A DNA stretch of 19,824 nt from CAZGQY01 sp964528035 (lineage in GTDB: Bacteria > Pseudomonadota > Gammaproteobacteria > Methylococcales > UBA1147): the NCBI GenBank assembly GCA_964528035.1, contig CAZGQY010000065.1:1-19824 (forward strand), read 5' to 3'. Made by a program: the position numbers and the translations under genes. Below are positions 5,099-13,976 of this stretch, piece after piece. The notes below the pieces were generated by a model. That model saw nothing but the letters and a program-made list of their open reading frames with translations. It was not told the DNA's origin and ran no database searches. Numbering within the stretch: position 1 is the first letter of the stretch; every line of letters starts with the position of its first letter.

Positions 5099-5466
5099 TC
5101 TGCCTCCTACTTCATATCAATTTGAAAACAGCGGAACCGATTTAATAATCCATAGGTAGCTTCCCCAGAATTGACAAGCACTTAAATATCCATCTATTTA
5201 GTAGCACTTTCAACCCGGTTAGTGACTCTCATGGTGTGTTATTACTCGAATATTAGAAATCGACAATCTGCGCTAACTTTAAATATCAGCGCGGTAATTA
5301 TCCGCAACTATTCAGAAAGCACTTTTCCGGTGTACGAACCATTGATTTTTCAAGCTTCTGCAGCAGAGGTCACAGAAAAGTATTTGCACATCACCAATCA
5401 TTATGGCGCATGCACGAAAACCAAGCTTAGCAAGTCGAACCAGTGACCCGGCACAAAAACACAAAA
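5099..5466. other. gap between glmM and ftsH with no credible gene
   Basis: This space often holds folP in gammaproteobacteria. I see no folP remnant and no gene with a plausible ribosome binding site; the open frame at 5222-5446 (+) looks like chance. Weak minus-strand candidates for a glmM promoter are TTGTCA (5172-5177) with TATGGA (5149-5154), 17 bp apart, and TTGAAA (5208-5213) with TATTTA (5183-5188), 19 bp apart. Neither is convincing. Confidence 0.5.
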
Positions 5467-5495
5467 GGCACAAAGAGTGCTTCACTCTTTGTGCC
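5452..5495 (-). terminator. intrinsic terminator of ftsH
   Basis: A perfect 13-bp stem, GGCACAAAGAGTG (5467-5479) with CACTCTTTGTGCC (5483-5495), has a 3-nt loop. Read on the minus strand it is followed by TTTTGTGTTTTTGTG. It starts 36 bp after the ftsH stop, so read-through from ftsH to glmM is unlikely. Confidence 0.92.
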
Positions 5496-5530
5496 CTGGA
5501 ATTAGTAATTTACACTCGTTTTGAACCAGA

Positions 5531-7462
5531 TCAATGCTGCTCTGCCGGCCCCCCCAAAGGCTTATCCTTGTTGCCATCGCTGACTTCTTCTGATCCATCC
5601 ATTGCAGACTTACCACTACTGTCCGAAGGCGTGTTATCTTCCCAATTTGTGGGCTTCCGTGGTTCTTTTCCTTCCATTAAATCATCAATCTGTAATCGAT
5701 CAATGGTCTCATATTTTAGTAGCGCGTCAGCCATGCTGTGCAGAATACTCATGTTATCCTTGAGCATACCTTCAGCTCGCTCGTAGTTCCGGTCGATAAA
5801 CGAACGGATTTCCTCATCAATCAGGTGCGAAGTATCTTCTGAGACTGACTTATGCTGCGTTACAGACCGACCCAAAAATACTTCACCCTCCTCTTCACTA
5901 TAGGCCAATGGACCCAAGCGCTCAGACAGTCCCCACTTGGTTACCATATTGCGGGCAATTTCAGTTGCTCGTTCAATGTCATTAGATGCACCTGTAGTCA
6001 CTTTTTCAACGCCAAAAATCAATTCCTCGGCAATTCGACCACCGTACAAACTGGAAATCTGACTCTCCAGTTTTTGCTTACTGGCGCTGTATTGGTCGGA
6101 TTCCGGCAAAAACATGGTAATTCCCAGGGCGCGACCCCTCGGCATGATACTGACTTTATAGACCGGATCATGCTCGGGAACCAATCGGCCGACAATCGCA
6201 TGTCCTGCTTCATGGTAGGCCGTTAGCTTTTTCTCTTCGTCACCCATAACCATGGTGCGACGTTCAGCCCCCATTATGATTTTATCTTTGGCTTTTTCCA
6301 GGTCTTCCATATCAACTAAACGCTTATTGGTCCGCGCTGCAAATAATGCCGCTTCGTTGATGAGATTGGCCAGATCTGCTCCGGAAAATCCGGGCGTTCC
6401 CCTGGCAATATATTTAACTTCGACATTGTCCGATGCAGGAACTTTACGCATATGGACTTTGAGGATTTGTTCTCTTCCGCGTATATCCGGCAACCCGACA
6501 GTAACCTGCCTGTCAAAGCGACCTGGACGCAGTAATGCTGGATCCAATACATCCGGACGGTTGGTCGCCGCAATCACTATGATGCCCTCGTTGCCTTCGA
6601 ATCCATCCATCTCAACCAGAAGCTGGTTAAGCGTCTGCTCTCTTTCGTCATGTCCCCCACCGAGTCCGGCACCTCGATGGCGACCAACAGCATCGATCTC
6701 ATCAATAAAGATAATACAGGGCGCATGTTTCTTTGCCTGCTCAAACATATCACGTACTCGCGATGCGCCCACTCCGACGAACATCTCTACAAAATCCGAA
6801 CCGGAAATTGTGAAAAACGGCACTTTTGCTTCACCGGCTATGGCTCGAGCCAACAAAGTTTTACCGGTACCAGGAGGCCCGATCATTAATGCACCTCGAG
6901 GAATTTGCCCACCCAGTTTCTGATATTTGCTGGGATCCTTCAAGAAGTCGACCATTTCCGATACTTCTTCTTTGGCTTCCTCTACACCCGCAACATCGGT
7001 AAATGTCACTTTTACCTGGTCTTCTTCAAGCAAACGGGCTTTACTCTTGCCAAATGACATTGCACCCCGGCCACCGCCACCGCCCTGCATCTGACGCATG
7101 AAAAAAATCCACACCGCAATGAGCAATAACATAGGAAACCAGGAAATAAATATCTGCATCAGCAACGATTGAGACTCGGGTGCTTTAGCCTGTATTTCAA
7201 CCCCATTCTCCAATAGATCGTCCACCAGGCGTGGATCACCCGGGCTATAGGTGTTAAAAATTCTTCCACTTTGGGTACGACCTTTTACCGATGGACCATC
7301 GATCACCACCTTTTGCACCTGGCCTGCCTTTACCGCATCAATAAACTCCGAATAGGACATGGGGGTTTCCATGCTCGTTCGAGATCCGAAATTATTGAAT
7401 ACTGACATCAGCACAACTGCGATGACGACCCACAAAATTATGTTCTTGACCATATCATTCAA
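5531..7462 (-). CDS. ftsH: ATP-dependent zinc metalloprotease FtsH
   Basis: FtsH is a membrane-anchored hexameric AAA+ protease. It degrades damaged membrane proteins and regulators such as sigma32 and LpxC. The 643-aa sequence shows an N-terminal membrane helix (about 5-22), a periplasmic domain, a second helix (about 103-122) and a Gly-rich linker. It continues with Walker A GPPGTGKT (195-202), Walker B IIFIDE (250-255), the second region of homology ending GRFDR (314-318), zinc site HEAGH (417-421) and third ligand D495 in GASNDIE. TTG at 7462 has GGGAG about 7 nt upstream; the ATG three codons later is too far from it. A heat-shock-type promoter lies about 190 bp upstream. The tail after about 600 is acidic and variable. 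Confidence 0.98.
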   Translation of the reverse strand: MNDMVKNIILWVVIAVVLMSVFNNFGSRTSMETPMSYSEFIDAVKAGQVQKVVIDGPSVKGRTQSGRIFNTYSPGDPRLVDDLLENGVEIQAKAPESQSLLMQIFISWFPMLLLIAVWIFFMRQMQGGGGGRGAMSFGKSKARLLEEDQVKVTFTDVAGVEEAKEEVSEMVDFLKDPSKYQKLGGQIPRGALMIGPPGTGKTLLARAIAGEAKVPFFTISGSDFVEMFVGVGASRVRDMFEQAKKHAPCIIFIDEIDAVGRHRGAGLGGGHDEREQTLNQLLVEMDGFEGNEGIIVIAATNRPDVLDPALLRPGRFDRQVTVGLPDIRGREQILKVHMRKVPASDNVEVKYIARGTPGFSGADLANLINEAALFAARTNKRLVDMEDLEKAKDKIIMGAERRTMVMGDEEKKLTAYHEAGHAIVGRLVPEHDPVYKVSIMPRGRALGITMFLPESDQYSASKQKLESQISSLYGGRIAEELIFGVEKVTTGASNDIERATEIARNMVTKWGLSERLGPLAYSEEEGEVFLGRSVTQHKSVSEDTSHLIDEEIRSFIDRNYERAEGMLKDNMSILHSMADALLKYETIDRLQIDDLMEGKEPRKPTNWEDNTPSDSSGKSAMDGSEEVSDGNKDKPLGGPAEQH

Positions 7463-7654
7463 AGTGGTACTCCCATTCGACAGAAGCCGAATAAATAAAG
7501 AAACTTTTTAATTGTATCAGGATAATACATAGTTGTATTGGTTACTCCTGAGCCTGCGAAGTCCAATATAACTCTATTATCTGTAGTGTTGATAAGATTT
7601 AGTTTAGCCACAGAATCCAATTTCACACAATATATATTAGTCCTACCGTTCTGG

Positions 7655-7683
7655 ATATGGGGGTGAAATCTCATTATTTAAAG
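7655..7683 (-). promoter_or_regulatory. sigma32 (heat-shock) promoter for ftsH
   Basis: On the minus strand, CTTTAAA (7683-7677), 14 bp, CCCCATAT (7662-7655). The -10 matches the sigma32 consensus CCCCATNT exactly and the -35 matches CTTGAAA at six of seven bases, with allowed spacing. It straddles the rlmE stop codon and points to ftsH. In E. coli this locus is sigma32-controlled and FtsH degrades sigma32, so a feedback loop is plausible here too. Confidence 0.7.
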
Positions 7684-8291
7684 TTCCTGGCCAAAATATA
7701 AACCTCTTTACTGCGTGGACGCGATGCTTTGGGTTTTCTGGCAACGACTTTTTGAAACAGTTTCGACACATCTTTATAAAATGACTCGTAACCGGAACCA
7801 TGAAATACCTTTACGAAAAAACTACCGCCTTTAACCAAATGCTGCTGCGCAGTTTCAGCCGCCAATTCCGCCAGGTACATTGCTCTTGGTTGATCAATAA
7901 CAGTCATTCCCGTGGAATTGGGCGCCATATCCGACAATACAAGATCTACTTTTTTACCTTGGAGCTGGGCTTTAAGCTCTAAAATGACGTTATTCTCTGT
8001 AAAATCACCCTGCACGAAGGTGACACCAGAAACTTCCTCCATTGTCAGGATATCCGATGCGATTATTTTTCCATGTTTACCAATTTTCTGACTGGCATAT
8101 TGAGACCAGCCTCCTGGAGCGGCACCAAGATCCAATACCCTGAACCCAGGTTTGAATAGGAAATCCCGCTGATCCACTTCTTTTAGCTTGTACACAGATC
8201 GAGATCTATAGCCCTGAGCCTGAGCCAATTTAACGAATTCATCTTTGAAATGCTCATCCAACCACCGACCACTGGATTTACTTCTAGCCAT
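7674..8291 (-). CDS. rlmE: 23S rRNA (uridine-2'-O-)-methyltransferase RlmE
   Basis: RlmE (RrmJ/FtsJ) methylates the 2'-O of U2552 (E. coli numbering) in the 23S rRNA A loop on the 50S subunit, using S-adenosylmethionine. The length (205 aa) is normal. The SAM-binding motif DLGAAPGGW is at 54-62. The K-D-K-E catalytic set is K35, D121 (SDMAPN), K161 (FVKVF) and E196 (KEVYI). The order rlmE-ftsH is conserved in gammaproteobacteria. The 211-bp gap to ftsH contains a heat-shock-type promoter. There is no Shine-Dalgarno sequence, and the start codon lies in an 8-bp inverted repeat, so initiation may be unusual. Confidence 0.97.
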   Translation of the reverse strand: MARSKSSGRWLDEHFKDEFVKLAQAQGYRSRSVYKLKEVDQRDFLFKPGFRVLDLGAAPGGWSQYASQKIGKHGKIIASDILTMEEVSGVTFVQGDFTENNVILELKAQLQGKKVDLVLSDMAPNSTGMTVIDQPRAMYLAELAAETAQQHLVKGGSFFVKVFHGSGYESFYKDVSKLFQKVVARKPKASRPRSKEVYILARNFK

Positions 8292-8304
8292 AGCGTCTAT
8301 GGCT
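8286..8304 (-). promoter_or_regulatory. hairpin containing the rlmE start codon
   Basis: AGCCATAG (8286-8293) and CTATGGCT (8297-8304) form a perfect 8-bp inverted repeat with a 3-nt loop. The rlmE ATG (8291-8289, minus strand) lies in one arm, so the hairpin would hide the start in the mRNA. It could be a temperature- or protein-sensitive switch, or a DNA palindrome. Confidence 0.5.
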
Positions 8305-8519
8305 CAAAAGACATTGGAACACGTATGATCCACATGTATCGATGGAAATAAAGCAATGGAATGAACAATTCTTCAGGCATTAAAATTAAGAGCAGGAATC
8401 TACTCATGGTAGTTTCGTGATCAAGGTGCAACCCGCTGAATAATTGCAAAAAGTATTTATCCAACAGGTTTTAATATTAGTGTAAAATCACACCCTCTAA
8501 AAATCAGAGGATACATTAA

Positions 8520-8792
8520 GTGCTCGCCGCAGATAAAAAAAGATTCAGAACAAGGGCTCATACTTTAAAACCTGTAGTGATGATGGGACAGTCCGGACTG
8601 ACAAAGAATGTGCTCTCTGAAATTGAAAACGCCCTGCAATACCACGAACTGATAAAAATACGCGTACGCAACGGTGACCCTAAAGAACGAAAAACACTTG
8701 TCCAACAAATCTGTAAGGATACCCAGGCCGAGCTAATCCAGAGTATTGGCCAAATCGCGGTCTTATACAGAGCACGTCCTGACAAACATTAG
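8520..8792 (+). CDS. yhbY: ribosome assembly RNA-binding protein YhbY
   Basis: This 90-aa CRS1/YhbY (CRM) domain protein associates with pre-50S ribosomal particles in E. coli. The CRM fold signature is visible: basic N-terminal helix (KKRFRTRAHTLKP), the GxxG loop GQSGLT (23-28), then HELIKIRV and the C-terminal IGQIAVLYR strand. It starts at GTG, with AGAGGA 8 nt upstream, and no other in-frame start gives the full domain. Transcription is divergent from rlmE (228 bp apart) and converges on greA. CCTCT/AGAGG pairing at about 8494-8510 could partly cover the Shine-Dalgarno sequence. Confidence 0.93.
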   Translation: MLAADKKRFRTRAHTLKPVVMMGQSGLTKNVLSEIENALQYHELIKIRVRNGDPKERKTLVQQICKDTQAELIQSIGQIAVLYRARPDKH

Positions 8793-8859
8793 GAGCAGTA
8801 ATTTTAGCTGTAACCTTAATAGGGTTATAAAATGAGGTCCATCAGACCACTAAAAGTCA

Positions 8860-9336
8860 TCATACATAACTAACACTCAGGATTTCATATTCTTTTAAAC
8901 CCCCAGGTGCATTAAACGAAATAACATCTCCTTCTTCTTTCCCAATCAGGGCACGCGCGATCGGAGATGATATAGATATCTTACTCTGTTTAATGTCAGC
9001 TTCATCTTCACCCACAATCTGGTAAGTCACTACACTTTCAGACTCCAAATCTTCCAATTTTACGGTGGCACCAAAAACCACCTTACCACCAGCATCCAGC
9101 TTTGTGACATCGATGATTTGAGCATTCGATAGTTTTCCTTCGATATCCGCTATTCGACCTTCTGTAAAACTTTGTTGCTCCCTTGCAGCATGATATTCCG
9201 CATTCTCTTTCAGATCCCCATGTTCCCTTGCCTCGGCTATAGCCGCAATAATTCGAGGCCGAACGACAGTTTTCAATTCGTTGAGCTCCGAACGTAATTT
9301 TTCCGCTCCCGAAATGGTCAGTGGTATCTTATTCAT
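8860..9336 (-). CDS. greA: transcription elongation factor GreA
   Basis: GreA enters the secondary channel of RNA polymerase and stimulates transcript cleavage to rescue backtracked complexes. The 158-aa protein has the N-terminal antiparallel coiled coil with the acidic tip in EHGDLKENAEY (D41, E44 in this numbering). A C-terminal FKBP-like domain follows (about 80-158), including SPIARALIGKEEGD. I chose the ATG at 9336 rather than the adjacent TTG at 9339, because AGGAG lies 8 nt before it and it gives the family numbering. It follows carB by 155 bp on the same strand; carAB-greA linkage is common in gammaproteobacteria. No strong terminator is visible in the 67 bp between greA and convergent yhbY. 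Confidence 0.97.
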   Translation of the reverse strand: MNKIPLTISGAEKLRSELNELKTVVRPRIIAAIAEAREHGDLKENAEYHAAREQQSFTEGRIADIEGKLSNAQIIDVTKLDAGGKVVFGATVKLEDLESESVVTYQIVGEDEADIKQSKISISSPIARALIGKEEGDVISFNAPGGLKEYEILSVSYV

Positions 9337-9491
9337 CAATAAATCTCCTGCATTCTCCTAATTACTTTGTACAACTTTTTCTATAACTGCAACCACCAGC
9401 GGATCTACCCACTCCTATCCTATCGGGAAGCAAGTTTTAAAACAGAAAACCCGATGAGTATCCTGTAGTCTGTCCGAAAATAGACAGCCTC

Positions 9492-12400
9492 CTAGTCAAA
9501 TTCCTGATGCAAACTTTGCAAACGATTGACCTGTCTATCGTTCAATCTCGCGAATGCCGCACAAGTTGCTCTGGCACCCGGTAAAGTTGTCGTGTATGTG
9601 ACTCTTTGCTGTAGAGCCGCGTGCCGAATTGTAAATGAATCTGAAATCGATTTTTTACCTTCAACTGTATTGATAATCAATTTTATTGGTTCGTTTTTAA
9701 TTAAATCTACAATGTGCGGCCTGCCCTCATTCACTTTATTGACGACCGAACACTCGACACCGGCATCAGTTAATGCTTTTGCAGTCCCTTGGGTCGCAAC
9801 CAGTTCAAAGCCCTGATCGATTAGATCCAAAGCAATAGGTACCATATCTTTTTTATCTTTCTGACGCAGGCTTATTACTATTTTTCCAGCACGCTGAAGA
9901 TCTACACCCGCGGCTCGCTGAGCCTTGGCGAATGCTTCTCCAAACGACAAGCCCACACCCATGACTTCTCCGGTTGATTTCATTTCCGGCCCTAGTACCG
10001 GATCAACTCCGGGGAACTTCACGAACGGGAACACAGCCTCTTTTACCGAAAAATATTTGGGGATTCTTTCTTCAATTATACCTTGAGCGTGTAATGAAAT
10101 ACCCGCCATACACCGAGCCGCTATCTTTGCCAAAGGATAGCCCGTTGCTTTGGAGACAAATGGTGCTGTTCTCGATGCCCTCGGATTGACTTCAATAATA
10201 AAAATATTGCCATTTTGAATCGCAAATTGAGTATTCATCAAGCCGACCACACCCAACTCAGTTGCCAGTTGCCGAACCTGCGCCCGTAACTCATCCTGCA
10301 GGTGATCAGCAAGATCATAGGGAGGAATCGAACAGGCCGAATCACCCGAATGCACCCCAGCAAGCTCAATATGTTGCATTAACCCACCGATCAGCACGTC
10401 CTTACCATCGCAAATTGCATCAACATCCATTTCCACCGCATTATCCAAAAAACGATCCAAAAGCACCGGAGACTCATTGGATACGCTGACGGCTTCAAGC
10501 ATATATCGCTGCAAATCATTTTCGTTAAACACGATCTCCATCGCACGTCCACCAAGAACATAGGATGGTCTTACCACGATCGGAAAACCGAGATCTCGAC
10601 CACAAACTATCGCTTCCTCCACCGAACGAGCAGTGGCATTCGGCGGTTGCTTAAGCCCAAGCCGATTAACCAGACTCTGGAACCGTTCCCGATCTTCGGC
10701 AAGATCGATAGAATCCGGCGATGTACCAATTATGGGCGCACCACAGGCTTCCAGAGCTTTAGCTAGTTTTAGTGGCGTTTGCCCACCGTATTGCACAATT
10801 ACCCCTTTAGGCTTTTCGAGATCGATCACCTCGATCACATCTTCAAGCGTTAAAGGCTCAAAATACAAGCGGTTAGACGTATCAAAATCTGTAGATACTG
10901 TTTCCGGATTACAGTTGATCATTATCGTTTCATAGCCGTCTTCGCGCAGCGCCAGCGACGCGTGTACACAGCAATAATCAAATTCGATCCCCTGACCGAT
11001 CCGGTTGGGGCCGCCGCCCAAAACGATAATCTTTTCACGATCTGAAACGCCCGCTTCGCACTCTTCTTCGTAGGTCGAATAAAGATAGGCTGTTGACGAG
11101 GCAAATTCAGCCGCACAGGAATCAATCCTTTTATAAACAGGTCTGATGCCGAATGCATGACGGGCCAGTCGAACCTTTTCTTCGCTTTCCCGCAATAAAA
11201 ATGCCAGCCTGGAATCGGAAAAACCTTTTCGCTTAAGAGCAAACATTTGCTCATGACTGAGCAACGACAAATCAGCTCCAATCAAGGATTTTTCGACACA
11301 AACAAGATCTTCGATCTGAGCAAGAAACCAGGGGTCAATCTTGCAATTATCAAAAACCTCGTCCAAAGTCATGCCACTTCGAAACGCATCTGCAACATAC
11401 CAAAGGCGATCAGGACCGGGATGATTTAATTCGCGGCGCAGTGTATCAGCAACATCCTCGTCTGATGGCTGGATCATTTCCACAAGACCATCCACACCCG
11501 TTTCCAAACCCCGGATGGCTTTTTGCAGGGACTCCTGAAATGTCCGGCCAATGGCCATGACTTCCCCCACCGATTTCATCTGCGTGGTGAGTCGATCATC
11601 GGCATCCGGAAATTTCTCGAATGTAAACCGAGGCACCTTGGTTACGACGTAGTCAATTGTGGGTTCAAACGAAGCCGGTGTCGCCCCACCAGTAATTTCG
11701 TTGCGTAATTCGTCAAGCGTATAACCCACTGCCAGTTTTGCGGCAACCTTCGCGATTGGAAAACCTGTTGCTTTAGAAGCCAGCGCCGACGATCTGGAAA
11801 CTCTGGGATTCATTTCAATGACCACCAGACGTCCATTATCCGGATTGATCGCTACCTGCACATTGGAACCCCCGGTATCGACCCCTATTTCCCGTAATAC
11901 AGCAATAGAAATATTGCGTAGAATTTGATATTCCTTGTCTGTCAAAGTCTGAGCAGGTGCAACTGTAATCGAATCTCCTGTATGAACACCCATTGGGTCA
12001 AAATTTTCAATAGAACAGATAATAATACAATTATCTTTTCTGTCTCTAACCACTTCCATTTCAAATTCTTTCCAACCCAGCACTGACTCTTCGATCAGTA
12101 GCTCATTGGTCGGTGATAACTCAAGCCCTCGCTCGCAGATAGTAACAAATTCTTCCCGGTTATAGGCAATGCCACCACCGCTTCCGCCGAGTGTAAAAGA
12201 GGGTCTTATAATCGCCGGATAGCCTATTGATTCCAGCGACTGCAATGCTTGCGGTATGGATTTTGCGACTTCTGAACGTGGCACTTCCAGACCAATTTTC
12301 TCCATCGCGATTCGAAACAGACCACGATCTTCCGCTTTATCAATAGCCTCCTTTGATGCGCCAATTAGTTCTACTTTGAAGCGCTCCAAAACACCTTCAC

Positions 12401-12710
12401 GAACCAGATCCAGAGCACAATTTAAGGCGGTTTGTCCACCCATGGTCGGCAACAGTGCATCGGGTCGTTCCAATTCGATAATCTTAGTAACGGTCTGCCA
12501 ATCAATGGGTTCGATATAGATCGCATCAGCCGTACCCGGATCAGTCATTATCGTGGCCGGATTGGAATTAATTAATACGACCCGATAGCCTTCTTCACGC
12601 AATGCTTTACATGCTTGCGTACCGGAATAGTCAAATTCGCAGGCCTGACCAATCACAATTGGACCGGCACCCAATAATAAAATAGATTGAATATCTGTTC
12701 TTTTAGGCAT
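9492..12710 (-). CDS. carB: carbamoyl phosphate synthetase, large subunit
   Basis: CarB makes carbamoyl phosphate from bicarbonate, ammonia (channelled from CarA) and two ATP, for pyrimidine and arginine synthesis. The 1072-aa length is one residue shorter than I recall for E. coli. The N-terminus (MPKRTDIQSILLLGAGPIVI) and the duplicated ATP-grasp halves (about 1-400 and 554-936) are intact. Each half has the FDYSGTQAC or FDYCCVHAS type motif and an EMNPR/EVNPR metal site. An oligomerisation region lies at about 400-553. The C-terminal MGS-like allosteric domain (about 937-1072) binds regulators such as UMP and ornithine in E. coli. It lies 26 bp downstream of carA in an operon. Confidence 0.99.
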   Translation of the reverse strand: MPKRTDIQSILLLGAGPIVIGQACEFDYSGTQACKALREEGYRVVLINSNPATIMTDPGTADAIYIEPIDWQTVTKIIELERPDALLPTMGGQTALNCALDLVREGVLERFKVELIGASKEAIDKAEDRGLFRIAMEKIGLEVPRSEVAKSIPQALQSLESIGYPAIIRPSFTLGGSGGGIAYNREEFVTICERGLELSPTNELLIEESVLGWKEFEMEVVRDRKDNCIIICSIENFDPMGVHTGDSITVAPAQTLTDKEYQILRNISIAVLREIGVDTGGSNVQVAINPDNGRLVVIEMNPRVSRSSALASKATGFPIAKVAAKLAVGYTLDELRNEITGGATPASFEPTIDYVVTKVPRFTFEKFPDADDRLTTQMKSVGEVMAIGRTFQESLQKAIRGLETGVDGLVEMIQPSDEDVADTLRRELNHPGPDRLWYVADAFRSGMTLDEVFDNCKIDPWFLAQIEDLVCVEKSLIGADLSLLSHEQMFALKRKGFSDSRLAFLLRESEEKVRLARHAFGIRPVYKRIDSCAAEFASSTAYLYSTYEEECEAGVSDREKIIVLGGGPNRIGQGIEFDYCCVHASLALREDGYETIMINCNPETVSTDFDTSNRLYFEPLTLEDVIEVIDLEKPKGVIVQYGGQTPLKLAKALEACGAPIIGTSPDSIDLAEDRERFQSLVNRLGLKQPPNATARSVEEAIVCGRDLGFPIVVRPSYVLGGRAMEIVFNENDLQRYMLEAVSVSNESPVLLDRFLDNAVEMDVDAICDGKDVLIGGLMQHIELAGVHSGDSACSIPPYDLADHLQDELRAQVRQLATELGVVGLMNTQFAIQNGNIFIIEVNPRASRTAPFVSKATGYPLAKIAARCMAGISLHAQGIIEERIPKYFSVKEAVFPFVKFPGVDPVLGPEMKSTGEVMGVGLSFGEAFAKAQRAAGVDLQRAGKIVISLRQKDKKDMVPIALDLIDQGFELVATQGTAKALTDAGVECSVVNKVNEGRPHIVDLIKNEPIKLIINTVEGKKSISDSFTIRHAALQQRVTYTTTLPGARATCAAFARLNDRQVNRLQSLHQEFD

Positions 12711-12736
12711 ATCTAACTAGAAAAAGAAATAAATGC

Positions 12737-13864
12737 TCAGTGTCGAGCAAGTGACATCTGCTCGACGAAACCATCAAACAAAGATTCCACGTCATGCGGA
12801 CCTGGACTGGCTTCCGGATGCCCCTGAAAACTCATAGCTGGACAGTCGGTTCGCATTATTCCCTGCAAACTGCCGTCAAACAAAGATCTGTGCGTTGCCT
12901 TCAGGTTATCCGGTAAAGATTGTTCATCGACGGTAAATCCGTGATTTTGACTGCTGATCAACACTCTTCCGGTAGCTAAATCCTGTACCGGATGGTTGGC
13001 ACCATGATGCCCGAATTTCATTTTTTTGGTTTCAGCTCCTGATGCCAATGCCAACAATTGATGTCCCAGACAAATCCCGAATACGGGAATCTTTTTTTGC
13101 AATATTGTACGAATTGCCTCGACGGCATAATCACAGGGTTGCGGATCACCTGGCCCATTCGACAAAAACACACCATCGGGGTTTAAGTCCAGAACCTCAT
13201 CAGCCGGAGTCGTCGCTGGCACAACAGTCAGCCCACAGCCGCGCTCTGAAAATAGCCGCAAAATATTACGTTTCACTCCAAAATCATAGACAACAACGTT
13301 AAACAAAGACTCCGTTCTGTCGACAAAACCTCGGTCAATTGACCATTTACCCTGCTTCCACGTGTAAAAATCTTTACTTGTCACTGCCCTGGCTAAATCC
13401 ATGCCTTTTAAACCGGGAAATTTTCGCGCTAATTCGATTGCTTTATCTCCGTCAACGTCTCCTGCCATAATACACCCATTTTGAGCACCTTTGTCGCGCA
13501 ATAAACGGGTCAGTTTTCGAGTATCAATATCTGCGATACCCTGAACATTTCGTTCGATCAAATATTCCTGTAACGAGCCACTTGAACGCCAGTTACTCGT
13601 CCGCAATGGTAAATCCCGGACAACCAGACCACTGGCAAATATTCGTGCAGACTCTTCATCTTCTTTATTTATACCAACATTGCCAATATGTGGATAGGTC
13701 AATGTTACAATCTGACGCGCATAGGAAGGATCGGTAATTATCTCCTGATAACCGGCCATTGCGGTGTTGAACACAACCTCCCCCACCGAATGACCGTCAG
13801 CACCAATAGAGACACCAGTAAACACAGAACCGTCTTCGAGCGCCAGGATCGCCTTATTATTCAA
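12737..13864 (-). CDS. carA: carbamoyl phosphate synthetase, small (glutaminase) subunit
   Basis: CarA hydrolyses glutamine and passes ammonia to CarB. The 375-aa protein has an N-terminal CPSase domain (about 1-150) and a C-terminal class I amidotransferase domain with the triad C265 (GICLGHQ), H349 and E351 (GHPEASPG). The start is TTG (13864-13862). The E. coli CarA N-terminus, as I recall it also initiated by TTG, aligns without gaps. The only nearby ATG, 8 nt upstream, is out of frame and opens a three-codon mini-ORF whose TGA overlaps the TTG. A GAGG Shine-Dalgarno sequence lies about 10 nt before TTG. Upstream is a 200-bp leader with a long hairpin, then a halogenase gene instead of the usual dapB. 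Confidence 0.98.
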   Translation of the reverse strand: MNNKAILALEDGSVFTGVSIGADGHSVGEVVFNTAMAGYQEIITDPSYARQIVTLTYPHIGNVGINKEDEESARIFASGLVVRDLPLRTSNWRSSGSLQEYLIERNVQGIADIDTRKLTRLLRDKGAQNGCIMAGDVDGDKAIELARKFPGLKGMDLARAVTSKDFYTWKQGKWSIDRGFVDRTESLFNVVVYDFGVKRNILRLFSERGCGLTVVPATTPADEVLDLNPDGVFLSNGPGDPQPCDYAVEAIRTILQKKIPVFGICLGHQLLALASGAETKKMKFGHHGANHPVQDLATGRVLISSQNHGFTVDEQSLPDNLKATHRSLFDGSLQGIMRTDCPAMSFQGHPEASPGPHDVESLFDGFVEQMSLARH

Positions 13865-13976
13865 AATTTCATTGCCTCAAAAATACAATACAGGAATATA
13901 ACTAACCGCAACATTTTACCCTAATGGATGCAGTTTATTGGTTTATCAGGTTTCCACAACAGAAAGTTGCAGGAAT

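Noticed and set aside
5222..5786. Plus-strand frames at 5222-5446 and 5403-5786
   Set aside because: They have no ribosome binding site. The second runs through the ftsH terminator and antisense to the ftsH tail.
6252..6923. A 223-codon plus-strand frame inside ftsH
   Set aside because: It is antisense to the conserved AAA+ domain and arises from the codon bias of ftsH.
7459..7674. A 71-codon minus-strand frame exactly bridging the rlmE stop (TAATG) and the ftsH TTG start (TTGA)
   Set aside because: The overlaps look neat, but it has no Shine-Dalgarno sequence and protein-like character is weak. The region is better explained as the ftsH leader with a heat-shock promoter.
8793..8859. Short GGTC/GACC and AACC/GGTT pairings between yhbY and greA as a bidirectional terminator
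   Set aside because: The stems are only 4-5 bp and lack a good T tract on either strand.
10262..11281. Several 60-119 codon frames on both strands inside carB
   Set aside because: They are shadow frames of the strongly conserved carB sequence.
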